31,784 nucleotides of DNA from Deltaproteobacteria bacterium (GCA_020632665.1 JACKFC010000044.1:1-31784); one strand, 5' to 3'. Positions 1 through 7,033 are shown, counted from the stretch's first letter. Notes: generated from the letters alone by a model not told the origin. Translations and numbers: made by a program.

Positions 1-46
1 ATGCCCGCACGAGGTCCCGACCGCTGACGTCGCGCGGCAACCTCAT
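1..46 (-). CDS. HicA-like toxin, N-terminus only (runs off the left edge)
   Basis: Only the first 15 codons are in the window, read leftwards from an ATG at 46. They give MRLPRDVSGRDLVRA, which matches the usual start of HicA/YcfA mRNA-interferase toxins (M-K/R-LPRD-SGRELVRAL). The ATG overlaps the TGA of the upstream small gene in an ATGA arrangement, which implies translational coupling. HicA toxins are small double-stranded-RNA-binding-fold RNases that cleave mRNA and are neutralised by a HicB-type partner. The catalytic His would lie beyond the edge, so intactness cannot be judged. The family call rests on the short N-terminal match plus the partner gene. Confidence 0.6.
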   Translation of the reverse strand, partial: MRLPRDVSGRDLVRA

Positions 47-249
47 GCCGCGAGGACGCGGTCTTGCACGATGTGCAGACGTATCAGCTTGGGCATCCGA
101 TCCGGCTCGAAATGGCAGGTGACAGCGTCGGGGACAATATCGTCGAGGACTTCGAGGGAATCGGCCTGAGTGAAGATGTCCGCGCCGACGGCACGGGCGA
201 TCCAGCCACCTTCGACATCGGGCTCCTCCACGAAGTGAAGTTCGGTCAT
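43..249 (-). CDS. HicB-like small antitoxin (68 aa) paired with HicA
   Basis: A 68-residue acidic protein starting at ATG 249, with AGAGG just upstream. A longer in-frame extension to 543 exists, but it reads through low-complexity Arg/Leu/Trp repeats antisense to the Pro/Gln repeat gene and was rejected. The sequence (ADIFTQADSLEVLDDIVPDA, then a stretch with CHFEPD and RLHIV) resembles the short HicB-like antitoxin family often mis-annotated as 2-oxoisovalerate dehydrogenase E1 beta subunit. Members of that family sit directly upstream of YcfA/HicA genes. It lacks the C-terminal DNA-binding domain of full HicB proteins, so any autoregulation would need another mechanism. Its stop overlaps the HicA-like start, giving antitoxin-toxin order. 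The likely role is neutralising the partial toxin next door. Confidence 0.7.
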   Translation of the reverse strand: MTELHFVEEPDVEGGWIARAVGADIFTQADSLEVLDDIVPDAVTCHFEPDRMPKLIRLHIVQDRVLAA

Positions 250-369
250 CCGTTGCCTCTCGGTCGGGCCGTGCGCCCGTGCGACGCCGGGTAGCGGCCG
301 AGGGAGCGCCCGGCAATTCGCTGTACACAGATACAATTCCGAATTCGGCGACTGGGCGACGAGGCGACG

Positions 370-681
370 ATGCGACGACGAAGCCACTTGACATCGCCCC
401 CCATGGCTCACACCTTCGAGGGGATTCAACCAGCGGTTCCGCAGCAACCAGCGGTTCCGCAGCAACCAGCGGCTCCGCAGCAACCAGCGGCTCCGCAGCA
501 ACCAGCCGCTCCGCAGCAGACGAGCAAGCCGATGGCCATTCAACCCAAGCCGATCTTTCTTGCGACGGACGTCGAGCTACAGACCCTGCCGGACGGTGGC
601 GGTGTAGTCCATTGGGCGGCCCGGGAGAGCTGGCAGGCTGCGCTCGAAGTGTGGTCGAAGAAGGGGCCGGGAGGCAACTGA
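370..681 (+). CDS. Small Pro/Gln-repeat protein (103 aa), unknown function
   Basis: Start ATG 370 is preceded by GAGG at 361-364, a better site than the internal ATG 403, which has only a C-rich leader. Residues about 20-50 are five copies of a six-residue QPAVPQ/QPAAPQ unit, probably extended and flexible. The C-terminal half (KPIFLATDVELQTLPDGG onward) looks like a small compact domain rich in Trp and charged residues. There is no signal peptide or membrane segment. It ends three bases before the ATG of the DUF1566 lipoprotein gene and carries that gene's GGGAGG ribosome site in its last codons, so the two are probably co-transcribed. No family is recognised. The repeat-rich frame could also be a chance ORF, but the ribosome site and tight spacing favour a gene. 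Confidence 0.5.
   Translation: MRRRSHLTSPPMAHTFEGIQPAVPQQPAVPQQPAAPQQPAAPQQPAAPQQTSKPMAIQPKPIFLATDVELQTLPDGGGVVHWAARESWQAALEVWSKKGPGGN
427..516 (+). repeat. Five tandem copies of an 18-bp unit
   Basis: The unit CAACCAGCGGTTCCGCAG is present five times head to tail, with one or two substitutions (GGTTCC, GGCTCC, CGCTCC). The length keeps frame, so it encodes the QPAxPQ repeats of the surrounding small gene. Copy number could vary by slippage without a frameshift. Confidence 0.9.
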
Positions 682-684
682 GCC

Positions 685-1869
685 ATGGGAACGCTCGCCG
701 ATCACCAGCAATCGACGACTTGGGTGCTGTGCCTCGCGATCTTCGTATTGGTGACCTCCGGTTGTTTCGAGCAGTCTCCGCCGTCTGCAGATATAGACTC
801 CGACGTCGTCTTAGAGAGCGAGCCAGTCGCAGACGTCAACGCGATTGCGGAAGTGAGCGCGGACATAGGCGCGGATGTCGACGACGCAGGCTGCAGCCTA
901 GATCCCAAAGAGCAGTCATGGGGGTACATTGCGGAGAGCCCGAGATGCTGGGAGCTCAACAAGGACGACTCGTGCCCTATGGGTTGGTCGTGTGTCCCCG
1001 TGATCGACCGGTGCCAGCTTCGGTCGGCCTGCGTGGCTTCCGTCGCGTCCTGGGGCAAGCTTCCGGACGATCCCACGACGACGCTCAAGTGGTCGCACCC
1101 GGCAGGAGAGGCGGTGCTAGAGGATGCTCGGACCGGCCTGGGATGGGATCTGCAGGTTTCGCAATCAAGGGAAGCATGGGGGGATGCGTACCGGCGATGT
1201 GTGGATTCGAAGTGGGCAGGATTTGATGATTGGCGCCTTCCTAGCATCCCGGAGTTGCTCTCGATCGTAGACTACTCGACAGCTACGGAGTTGGCCCTGC
1301 AAGGTCCTTTTTCGAATGGAGCGGACTTGAGAGAGACTTGGCTATGGTCGACCGAGCTTTGGCTCGTGTCCCCCTTCGATATCCGCGCTCCGCTCTCAAA
1401 ATATTGGAAGGGACGAACAATCTGCGTCCGCGGCGGGCCGCACCCGTTCTTCTCCCCCGCTCCTCCAGGCGAGCACGATTACGTACCCCCTTCCATTCGG
1501 TCGCGCGAGCGGCCATCGCCGAGCGGCGAGAGCGTCCTCGATCTCTGGACAGGCGTACACTGGCAGGTCGCGGGAACGTCCGGCTACAACTCGCTGGCCG
1601 AGGCGGAAGCGTATTGCGCTTCCTTGAAGATCGACGGCGTCGAAGCTTGGCGCGTCCCAGACATCCGAGAAGTCTGGGACGCGCTGATGTTGCCTGAGCA
1701 CCACCATTGGGAGAGATGGCTTTCATCGTCGCTGTGGTGGTCTCCGTATGCTCATGACTGGATGCCCTTGGAGCGGCGCGTCGGCTACGACGAATGGGTC
1801 GTACCCCTGAAAGAGCCCGAATACATTCGCAATCTCGTCGTGCATTGCGTGTCGCGCGACGACGAGTAG
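685..1869 (+). CDS. Lipoprotein with two DUF1566 (Lcl_C-type) modules
   Basis: A 394-aa exported lipoprotein. The signal peptide ends in VTSG-C27, a lipobox. An Asp/Glu/Ala/Val-rich linker (about 30-68) leads into a Cys-rich stretch (C70, C88, C97, C103, C110, C116). Two DUF1566-like modules follow at about 144-250 and 284-389. Each has a TGL/TGV-W entry, a WRLP/WRVP motif (183-186 and 322-325) and a closing hydrophobic-CVRG or HCVS strand. DUF1566 domains occur in secreted and surface proteins of many deltaproteobacteria and in Legionella collagen-like adhesins, but no catalytic role is established. Start ATG 685 has GGGAGG at 670-674. It lies immediately after the Pro/Gln-repeat gene, probably in one transcript. 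Function is unknown beyond a likely surface role. Confidence 0.85.
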   Translation: MGTLADHQQSTTWVLCLAIFVLVTSGCFEQSPPSADIDSDVVLESEPVADVNAIAEVSADIGADVDDAGCSLDPKEQSWGYIAESPRCWELNKDDSCPMGWSCVPVIDRCQLRSACVASVASWGKLPDDPTTTLKWSHPAGEAVLEDARTGLGWDLQVSQSREAWGDAYRRCVDSKWAGFDDWRLPSIPELLSIVDYSTATELALQGPFSNGADLRETWLWSTELWLVSPFDIRAPLSKYWKGRTICVRGGPHPFFSPAPPGEHDYVPPSIRSRERPSPSGESVLDLWTGVHWQVAGTSGYNSLAEAEAYCASLKIDGVEAWRVPDIREVWDALMLPEHHHWERWLSSSLWWSPYAHDWMPLERRVGYDEWVVPLKEPEYIRNLVVHCVSRDDE

Positions 1870-1948
1870 AACCACGACGCAACGAACCCTTCAACGCCGA
1901 AAAAGCGAGCCCGCCGTGGACCCCGAGTTCCGAAGCGTCGGGCGAAAG

Positions 1949-2083
1949 GTATCTACCCGAGCAACCCCGCCGTGCGAAGCCAGCGAGGTGCCGAGCACTT
2001 GTATCCACCCGAGCAGCCCCTCCGTGCCATCAAAGTGTATCCACCCGACGTATCCACCTGACCAACCCTGCTGTGCCATCGGG
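1949..2083 (+). repeat. Degenerate direct repeats, GTATCCACCCGA family
   Basis: Units begin at 1949 (GTATCTACCCGAGCAACCCC), 2001 (GTATCCACCCGAGCAGCCCC), 2037 (short, GTATCCACCCGAC) and 2050 (GTATCCACCTGACCAACCCT). The three longer ones continue with a CCGTGCCATC-like tail of about 34 bp in all. Spacing is irregular (52, 36 and 13 bp), so this is not a CRISPR array. It may be the remnant of an interspersed repeat family. Confidence 0.65.
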
Positions 2084-2094
2084 GGCGTCGTCGT

Positions 2095-2370
2095 TCACAG
2101 TCGAGAGCAAGCCGGGAGAGCAACAGCCCGAGGCGGCCGCGGCCTCTGTCGGCGGAGCCCATCCGGCAAGCGGCAGCAGCGGTCGAGCGCGAGGAGCGCC
2201 GTCACCTGCGTCGCGGCAGACGGCGGCAGCACCGGCTCCACGGCGAGCGCGGCGCGCGGCGAGAGCGCGACGGCGGCAGCGAAGAGCGACACCAGCAACA
2301 CGGCGCGCGCGGCGAGCCGGCGGGCGCGCACGGGCTGCGGGCGGTGCCAACGGAAAGCGATCGCGGTCAT
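2095..2370 (-). pseudogene. Orphan signal-peptide stub, truncated exported protein
   Basis: From ATG 2370, with GGAG seven bases upstream, the first 45 residues form a textbook Sec signal: Arg-rich n-region (RWHRPQPVRARRLAARA), hydrophobic core (VLLVSLFAAAVALS) and an ALA cleavage site near residue 42. After about 20 further residues the frame becomes Arg/Pro-rich and stops at 2095, next to the degenerate repeats. This looks like the 5' end of an exported protein whose body was deleted or frameshifted. It could also be a chance ORF in GC-rich DNA. Confidence 0.35.
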
Positions 2371-2474
2371 TGGGGCTCCGTGCGTCCCGAAGCGGCCGGG
2401 CGCAGCTGCCGGCAAGGTCGCCGAGGGCCGGGGGGGTGTCAACGGAGCGCGAAGGCGCGGGTCTGATCGCGGCG

Positions 2475-2636
2475 CTAGCGCAAGCCGGAGAGGACCTGCT
2501 CGGGTGTCATTCCATGGTGGCGTGCCGCGGCGTCGACAATCGCACGCAGCGTGCCGAACTCGAGCGGGTCGTGAACTGGCATAGTGACGTGATGCTGACC
2601 GTTCCGTTCCGTCGTCAGTCGCATGTGACTGCCGGT
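2475..2636 (-). pseudogene. HicA toxin remnant lacking its N-terminus
   Basis: The last 53 residues of a minus-strand ORF read as the C-terminal two thirds of HicA: TGSHMRLTTERNG, then HHVTMPVHDPL, GTLRAIV and ARHHGMTPEQVLSGL. The GSH histidine, the catalytic residue of HicA RNases, is present, as is the HHxT-P-HDP block. The conserved first strand and helix (LPRD-SGRE-LVRAL-R-GY) is missing. Upstream the same frame reads an unrelated acidic/valine stretch. No HicB-like partner was found in 2637-2900. A short product from the internal ATG after GSH would lack the catalytic His, so this is most likely a dead toxin. Confidence 0.7.
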
Positions 2637-2904
2637 CTGGACAGGCTGGACGAAGACGACGACACCCGCCGCGTCGTCCTCGACCCCGAGTTCCAGCACG
2701 AGTAGGGCACGAGCCACACACCGAGCGCCCAAGCTCGCCTCCGCAGCGTCGCGAATCCGCCGCCGACGCCAGGCAGCGCCGTAGGGCGAATGCCCGTCGA
2801 GCCCATGATCAGCAGCGCCGAGGCCTCCAACGGAGCCCAATTCTCGGTTGCCGGAGCCCAGCGAGCGGCGTAGGGTCGAGCCGGAAGAGCGGGAGGAAGC
2901 AAGG

Positions 2905-3174
2905 GTGCGAGTCGATCATGGACCTTATGTTGACTATCCGACTTGGAGCCTGTCTCCAGGGTTTGGCGAATCTATCACACTCAACCTTGCTCCTCACAAT
3001 TCCACCGTATTCGTTCAAGGGCAATTTGACGGCGAAGTGAAACACCTGCTTGGGCCGATTCTTTGGGATTCCAAAGCCGCTGAGTTTCCATTGCCAAACG
3101 ACATGAATGTGATCCGGATTGTCGCAGCGGAGTCAGACGGTTCGCGATGGATATCCAAATGGACAAAGCCATGA
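2905..3174 (+). CDS. Small protein of unknown function (89 aa), first gene of a low-GC pair
   Basis: The start is set at GTG 2905 because GGGAGGAAG at 2891-2899 is an excellent ribosome site. The longer ORF from 2848 adds a high-GC, Glu/Arg-rich stretch unlike the rest. The 89-residue product is soluble, without signal peptide or membrane segment, and alternates polar and hydrophobic residues (ESITLNLAPHNSTVFVQGQF, then PLPNDMNVIRIV) as in a small beta-rich domain. Base composition drops clearly below the flanks and continues low through the next gene, suggesting joint acquisition. The TGA overlaps the next ATG (ATGA, 3171-3174), so the two are coupled. No family is recognised. The pair could be a toxin-immunity or defence-type cassette, but nothing in the sequence proves this. 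Confidence 0.6.
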   Translation: MRVDHGPYVDYPTWSLSPGFGESITLNLAPHNSTVFVQGQFDGEVKHLLGPILWDSKAAEFPLPNDMNVIRIVAAESDGSRWISKWTKP

Positions 3175-3838
3175 CCTGGCTTCTCTTGCTGGTGGCATTG
3201 ATATGGCCGAATAGGGATCGAGTGGAAAAGCCGCTATCTGCCACGTTCTTACAGTCAATGATGACGCTTTGTGATCGATCGGATCGCTGCGATCCAAAGC
3301 GAATTGTCGATCTTGCGGGCAACCCTCAGTCACAGTTGCAGATTTTCGTTCAGGTTTGGGATGGCTGGGTGGAGATAAGTTCCAGATCTAATGGTCGCCT
3401 TTCAGGTGTGGTTGAGCCTGATAGTCCAATTGATGTGAGCATTCAGGAGAGTATTCATGCTCTCATGCTAGAGGCGAAGCATTCACTTGAGGCTGAGCAC
3501 CAGCCAGCGCGTGAAATTTGGATTCCCAAACCACCAGCACACGTAGGCGCACCTAAACCGCCGTGTGCAAGCTGGCAACGAGGTGAGATTGGTGATTCTC
3601 CCGGACCACTCCACCACCTCCTTTCATACATTCATCGGAAGGCTCGGCATCAGTTGCGACGATGTGTCTGCGAGACCAAACATTGTAGGATGGTTGGCCA
3701 CCGGATCCAGGCCGCATTTTCACCAAATGGTGCAACAATCGTACCTATGCAGACTCATCGCTTGTATCGACTGACGAAACAAAATACAAGGTGCATCAAG
3801 AGGCTAATCAGGATACATTATTCTGCAGCCAGGAATGA
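3171..3838 (+). pseudogene. Second gene of the low-GC pair, broken by two frameshifts
   Basis: It begins at ATG 3171, coupled to the upstream gene. The N-terminus is a hydrophobic segment (MTWLLLLVALIWPN) that could be a signal anchor. A coding-like region follows to about 3555 (FVQVWDGWVEISS, EIWIPKPPAHVGAPKPP). Coding character then moves to the next frame for about 3560-3690 (AGNEVRLVILPDHSTTSFHT, GRLGISCDDVSARPNIV) and again for about 3693-3838 (GRIFTKWCNNRTYADSSLVS, ending LFCSQE and TGA 3836-3838). Both shifts are in the same direction (+1). The protein joined across the two sites would be about 220 aa. No family is recognised. It is either a recent pseudogene or contains two sequencing indels. 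The IS remnant lies 60 bp downstream. Confidence 0.6.
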
Positions 3839-3859
3839 AGCGGCGAAGTGCTCGATCCA

Positions 3860-5207
3860 TTATCCAACGAGCGGGAATCTCAGTGCACATATCGTTTGGG
3901 GGTACCTCTGACCAATCCGCCGTCTTTCGGCTACTACGACCCTGACGCATCCCATCGTTTGGATAACCCACTGAACGTCCTTGGCAATCTCATGCTCGAG
4001 CAGCACTTCATGGTAGGCCTCCATGAGCAAGCACAGCCGCTCCTCGGGCATGTTCGGCAGCAGTTCGTACCAGCGAAGTCCCTGTCGAAACAGCGACATG
4101 GTTCGTTTCTTGGCGGTATTGCTCTTGAGCAGGCGATCCAAGCCAGCGCGTTCGCCTGCGGCCCGGAGCAGGGTGACCAGCGCGTGAGCGAGGACGCCGA
4201 AGAGCATCACGCGGTCGCGGCGCTCGGCGAGCCGGAGCGAGGTCCACTTCAGCCCCATCCCGTAGCGCAGGTCCTTGAGGTCGGGGAACGTCTCCTCGCA
4301 GGAGAAGCGCTTGCCGTCGAGCTTCTTGGCCTGCGCGGCCGTGATGGCGGGGTCGCCGCAGACGATGCACCAGGGCTCCGCCATGGCCTTGTCGTAGACC
4401 AGAACGATGGTCGACACCGGGCAGTGCCGTGTGGTCACGGTTGTTCTGTGCAGCACGCGTATTTTCTTGTTGTCGAGCCATTCCCGCGCGCTCTTCGAGG
4501 TGCCTTCGCTGTCGGTCACCGTCACGAACCTTCGGAAGCGGATCAGGTAGTTCCATCCGTACTCTCCCTTCAGCAGCGCGTAGAGCTTGTTGTCGGAGAA
4601 TTTGCGGTTAGTGACCAAGGTGATCTTGACGTCTGCCGGCATCACCGCGGCGAGACGGCTGATCAGTTCGTCCTCGTAGTCGTTGCGCCGCCCCTCGAGC
4701 GCGGACTTGTCGACGGTCTTCCACAGCAGCGGCGTCGCGCGCCCGTGGCTGGTCTGCAAGCTCGCGACCAACATGCTGTGGTCGTCGGCGTCGAATTCGG
4801 TCCAGTCCAAGTTGACCACGACCTCGTCGCGGTTGCCGACGACGAAGGGCACCCAGCGCTCGGACAGGCGCCAGACATCGACCCGGCTCTGTGCGAGCAA
4901 CCGGTCGACCTGCTGATGGCGTGCTTGTCGTTCAGCGCAGCGACGGCAGCGGGCCCGCCTCCGATGGCGTGGATGCACAGCGAGCCAGCCGCCACGGTGC
5001 CAATCGCTGCGGCCCCGAGCGAGGCCACGCGGGCTGCGTGGATGTCCTGCCCCAGCATCGACATCACCGTCGCCGTCGCCTCTTCTCGCGACACGGGCGG
5101 GACAGGGTTGGGAGCCGTGGGCGGCGTCCCGCGCCCGCCCGGACGCATCGCCCGCGCGCCCGGGCTGCGAGCAGTAGCGCACCTTTTCGTTTCGTGATCT
5201 TCGCCAT
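3860..5207 (-). pseudogene. IS4-family DDE transposase, frameshifted and catalytically dead
   Basis: The likely original start is ATG 5207 (MAKITKRKGALLLAARA) behind GAGGAAGG. The frame shifts near 5155 into a segment with VMSMLGQDIHAARVASLGAA and LNDKHAI. It shifts again near 4914, where a one-base loss turns the usual DKHAI-K-QVDRLL into QQVDRLL in a third frame. The rest runs to 3860. IS4 hallmarks are visible: first Asp in NLDWTEFD, the KLYALL segment, and the EETFPDLKDLRYGMGL Y-R-E-K region. The second catalytic Asp, normally in an ADRGF context, reads VTNRKF, with Asn at codon 4607-4609. The frame also runs past the left inverted repeat, so the native stop is lost. With two frameshifts and a lost Asp this cannot transpose. 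Confidence 0.8.
3898..3915 (+). repeat. Left terminal inverted repeat of the IS (candidate)
   Basis: GGGGGTACCTCTGACCAA pairs imperfectly with the right end at 5250-5267. Shared positions include GGG, T, ACCT and GACC. Confidence 0.45.
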
Positions 5208-5249
5208 CGTTGCCTTCCTCGAGAAAGGCCGGCAGGCTCGGAGTCACGT

Positions 5250-5267
5250 GGGTCGCAGGTCAAGCCC
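5250..5267 (-). repeat. Right terminal inverted repeat of the IS (candidate)
   Basis: Read inward from 5267 the end is GGGCTTGACCTGCGACCC. It stops exactly one base before the AGGAGG ribosome site of the lipoprotein gene to the right. Confidence 0.45.
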
Positions 5268-5273
5268 AGGAGG
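5268..5273 (+). promoter_or_regulatory. Strong Shine-Dalgarno that fixes a GTG start at 5279
   Basis: AGGAGG lies five bases from GTG 5279. It selects that start over ATG 5330, which has no ribosome site, and gives the lipoprotein a positively charged n-region. It begins directly after the inferred IS end, so the native promoter must have been displaced or replaced. Confidence 0.65.
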
Positions 5274-5278
5274 CGGTT

Positions 5279-6916
5279 GTGCAAACGAGGGGACCCCTCA
5301 GCTCCACGGTAGCCAACAACAGATGCCGCATGGGTGTAATCTTGTCGGTGGCGTCGCTGCTTGGCTCATGTACACAACCGTCTTCAACAACGTTCGTACC
5401 ACGTCCTGCCGCCTGCGGACCCATCTGGCCGCCTGATGGACCGATTCGCCCTTGCGTCTCGACCGATCACGGCCTGGGCGTGTTCCTCGATGATTCCTGC
5501 GAGGTTCAGCGCGCCTCCGATGGGCTCGTGGGGTCGTGGACAACGGACTCCGAGGGAGCGCCAGAGGCAACCGCCGAACTGTTCGCGATGGAGGGTGCGG
5601 ATGAAGGCGCTGTCGCCTCCGTGGTGGTCGTCCATGCCGAGAAAACTGGGACGAGCGAGACCACCTACAAGATTCGTCTGTGGCAATTCAGCGCACACGA
5701 GTCCGCACCAACAACGACTCTCGTCGACACACTCGTAGTTAGCGATCAGAAGTGCGATGTCGTCGAAGAGCGACGGATCGGTCCGAGATCATTCAAACTA
5801 CATCGACCCCGAATACTGAGCGACAAGAGCGTGGTCGTGTCCTACTCGTGGCTACCCATGAGTTGCGTCACCAAGGCAAGATCGGGTACAGATTTGCCGG
5901 CTCCGAATGTACGTTGGCGTCGTCACAAGATTGGCCCATCCGGAGAGCCCATTGTCGACCACGAAACCTCTGTGTGGTCCGTGCAAGATGTCGTCACAAC
6001 GAACAAACTCGAATTCGCCACGTCCGACGGCTGTCCGATCATGCTCGAGCCTGAGGGACTGGGCGTGACCTCGATGGAGTGCCCGTCGCCGCCCTGGGAA
6101 TACGACTTGCACCGCGGAGTCGTATTCCGCGAGAAGCTGCTTTCGGACTCGACCGTTGTCTGGCACGAAGGGCAACGGGTGTTCAGTCCGTCGAGTCCGA
6201 TCATCTGTGTGAACGACGTGGATCATTGCGTGAGCTTGCCGGGGCGCACGTCGACGGCAAACGGCTGGCGGTGGGCGGAGGATCTTGAAGGACGGTTGGT
6301 CGTCGCGTCGCTGATCGAGTCACAACCGGTCAAGACGACTGACAAGTTCGGTTGGCTCGTTTCGGATGCGCTCGCGACTGTCACGCTCAGCCAACAGCAC
6401 CAGGTTCTCTCTCATTCCCTCATCAGGCTTCCGGTGAGTCTACCATTGGCGCGCGTAAAAGGGGACTGGCTGGGCTTGGCTGGCATGGGCATCGGCAATC
6501 ATGGGGAGCGGTTGGTCGTCTTGGGCCTTGGCAACTACTGGATGTGGAGCAATGCAGTACCAGCTTGGGTGCTGCGGCTACGGCCAGATGGATCGCTTGC
6601 GGGCGCCAACGCGACTGCATTACCCTCGTTCCCGCAGTTGGTCCTGCGGCTCGGTGATTCTGGATGGCTGTTCTGCGGGACGGACGGCTACTACTCGGTG
6701 GACAATTTCGGCAATTTCGATGTTTCCGACCGGGCGGTTTGCGGTCGGTTGGATTGGAATGCGTGCGACCACGGAGATAGCGGGCTGGGGCTTGCCGGAT
6801 GCAGTGGTGCGTGCGGCTGCCGGGGCGACGTGTCCGCGTCATGTGAGGCCAGGACAGACAGCGGTGCCTTCGACCAACCCTGCATCGAGTTGTGGTCCGG
6901 CTGGAATTCACCTTAG
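5279..6916 (+). CDS. Lipoprotein of unknown function (545 aa), promoter-side IS neighbour
   Basis: From GTG 5279 the N-terminus reads MQTRGPLSS, then an Arg-containing n-region and the core MGVILSVASLLGSC, a clear lipobox. The alternative ATG 5330 leaves only the uncharged core and lacks a ribosome site. The body is rich in beta-type segments (WVLRLRPDGSLAG, GDSGWLFCGTDGYYSV) with spaced GD/DG turns, compatible with a beta-propeller or similar repeat fold, though no repeat family is firmly recognised. The last 60 residues are Cys-rich (CGRLDWNACDHGD, then GCSGACGCRGD), probably a disulphide-knotted tail. GC content is intermediate between the low-GC cassette and the dense genes to the right. 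The upstream edge coincides with the IS, so expression may now depend on sequence in the IS. Confidence 0.75.
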   Translation: MQTRGPLSSTVANNRCRMGVILSVASLLGSCTQPSSTTFVPRPAACGPIWPPDGPIRPCVSTDHGLGVFLDDSCEVQRASDGLVGSWTTDSEGAPEATAELFAMEGADEGAVASVVVVHAEKTGTSETTYKIRLWQFSAHESAPTTTLVDTLVVSDQKCDVVEERRIGPRSFKLHRPRILSDKSVVVSYSWLPMSCVTKARSGTDLPAPNVRWRRHKIGPSGEPIVDHETSVWSVQDVVTTNKLEFATSDGCPIMLEPEGLGVTSMECPSPPWEYDLHRGVVFREKLLSDSTVVWHEGQRVFSPSSPIICVNDVDHCVSLPGRTSTANGWRWAEDLEGRLVVASLIESQPVKTTDKFGWLVSDALATVTLSQQHQVLSHSLIRLPVSLPLARVKGDWLGLAGMGIGNHGERLVVLGLGNYWMWSNAVPAWVLRLRPDGSLAGANATALPSFPQLVLRLGDSGWLFCGTDGYYSVDNFGNFDVSDRAVCGRLDWNACDHGDSGLGLAGCSGACGCRGDVSASCEARTDSGAFDQPCIELWSGWNSP

Positions 6917-7033
6917 AGCGCGATCGGTTCCATCGTATCGACCCGACGAAGCCGGACGAACGGCGCAACAACCACGCCTGGAACCATCGCCCCAACCCAG
7001 CTACCCTCCAACCCTCGCACCGGGAGGGCCGAT

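Larger units (their letters stand above)
1870..2474. other. Gap with repeats and one orphan signal-peptide ORF
   Basis: There is no complete gene in this stretch. Bases 1949-2083 hold a degenerate repeat family. Bases 2095-2370 hold a minus-strand stub that begins like an exported protein and then loses coding character. Other ORFs here are Arg/Ala-rich and look like products of high GC. The region appears to be a decayed intergenic or recombination site. Confidence 0.6.
3898..5267 (-). mobile_element. Degenerate IS4-type insertion sequence, about 1.37 kb
   Basis: The element is delimited by imperfect terminal inverted repeats: GGGGGTACCTCTGACCAA at the left end, and GGGCTTGACCTGCGACCCA reading inward from the right end at 5267. 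These match at roughly 13 of 18 positions with one gap. It carries a single minus-strand DDE transposase that is broken. No target-site duplication is visible on comparing the sequence before 3898 with that after 5267, so the copy is old or its edges are rearranged. Boundaries are inferred from the repeats and the Shine-Dalgarno at 5268. Confidence 0.65.

Noticed and set aside
427..516. Possible CRISPR array
   Set aside because: The units are contiguous 18-bp repeats without spacers and lie in a reading frame; no cas genes are present.
43..543. 166-aa version of the antitoxin
   Set aside because: The extra N-terminal residues are repeats antisense to the Pro/Gln tract; ATG 249 has a ribosome site and gives the family's usual length.
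1949..2083. Possible CRISPR array
   Set aside because: The units are degenerate and irregularly spaced, with no consistent spacer length.
5272..5297. Alternative right inverted repeat of the IS (GGGGTCCCCTCG-type)
   Set aside because: It needs a multi-base gap to match the left end and would include the AGGAGG-GTG start of the lipoprotein; the end at 5267 matches better.
5330..6916. ATG 5330 as the lipoprotein start
   Set aside because: It has no ribosome site and leaves a signal peptide without positive charge; GTG 5279 has AGGAGG at five bases and supplies Arg residues.
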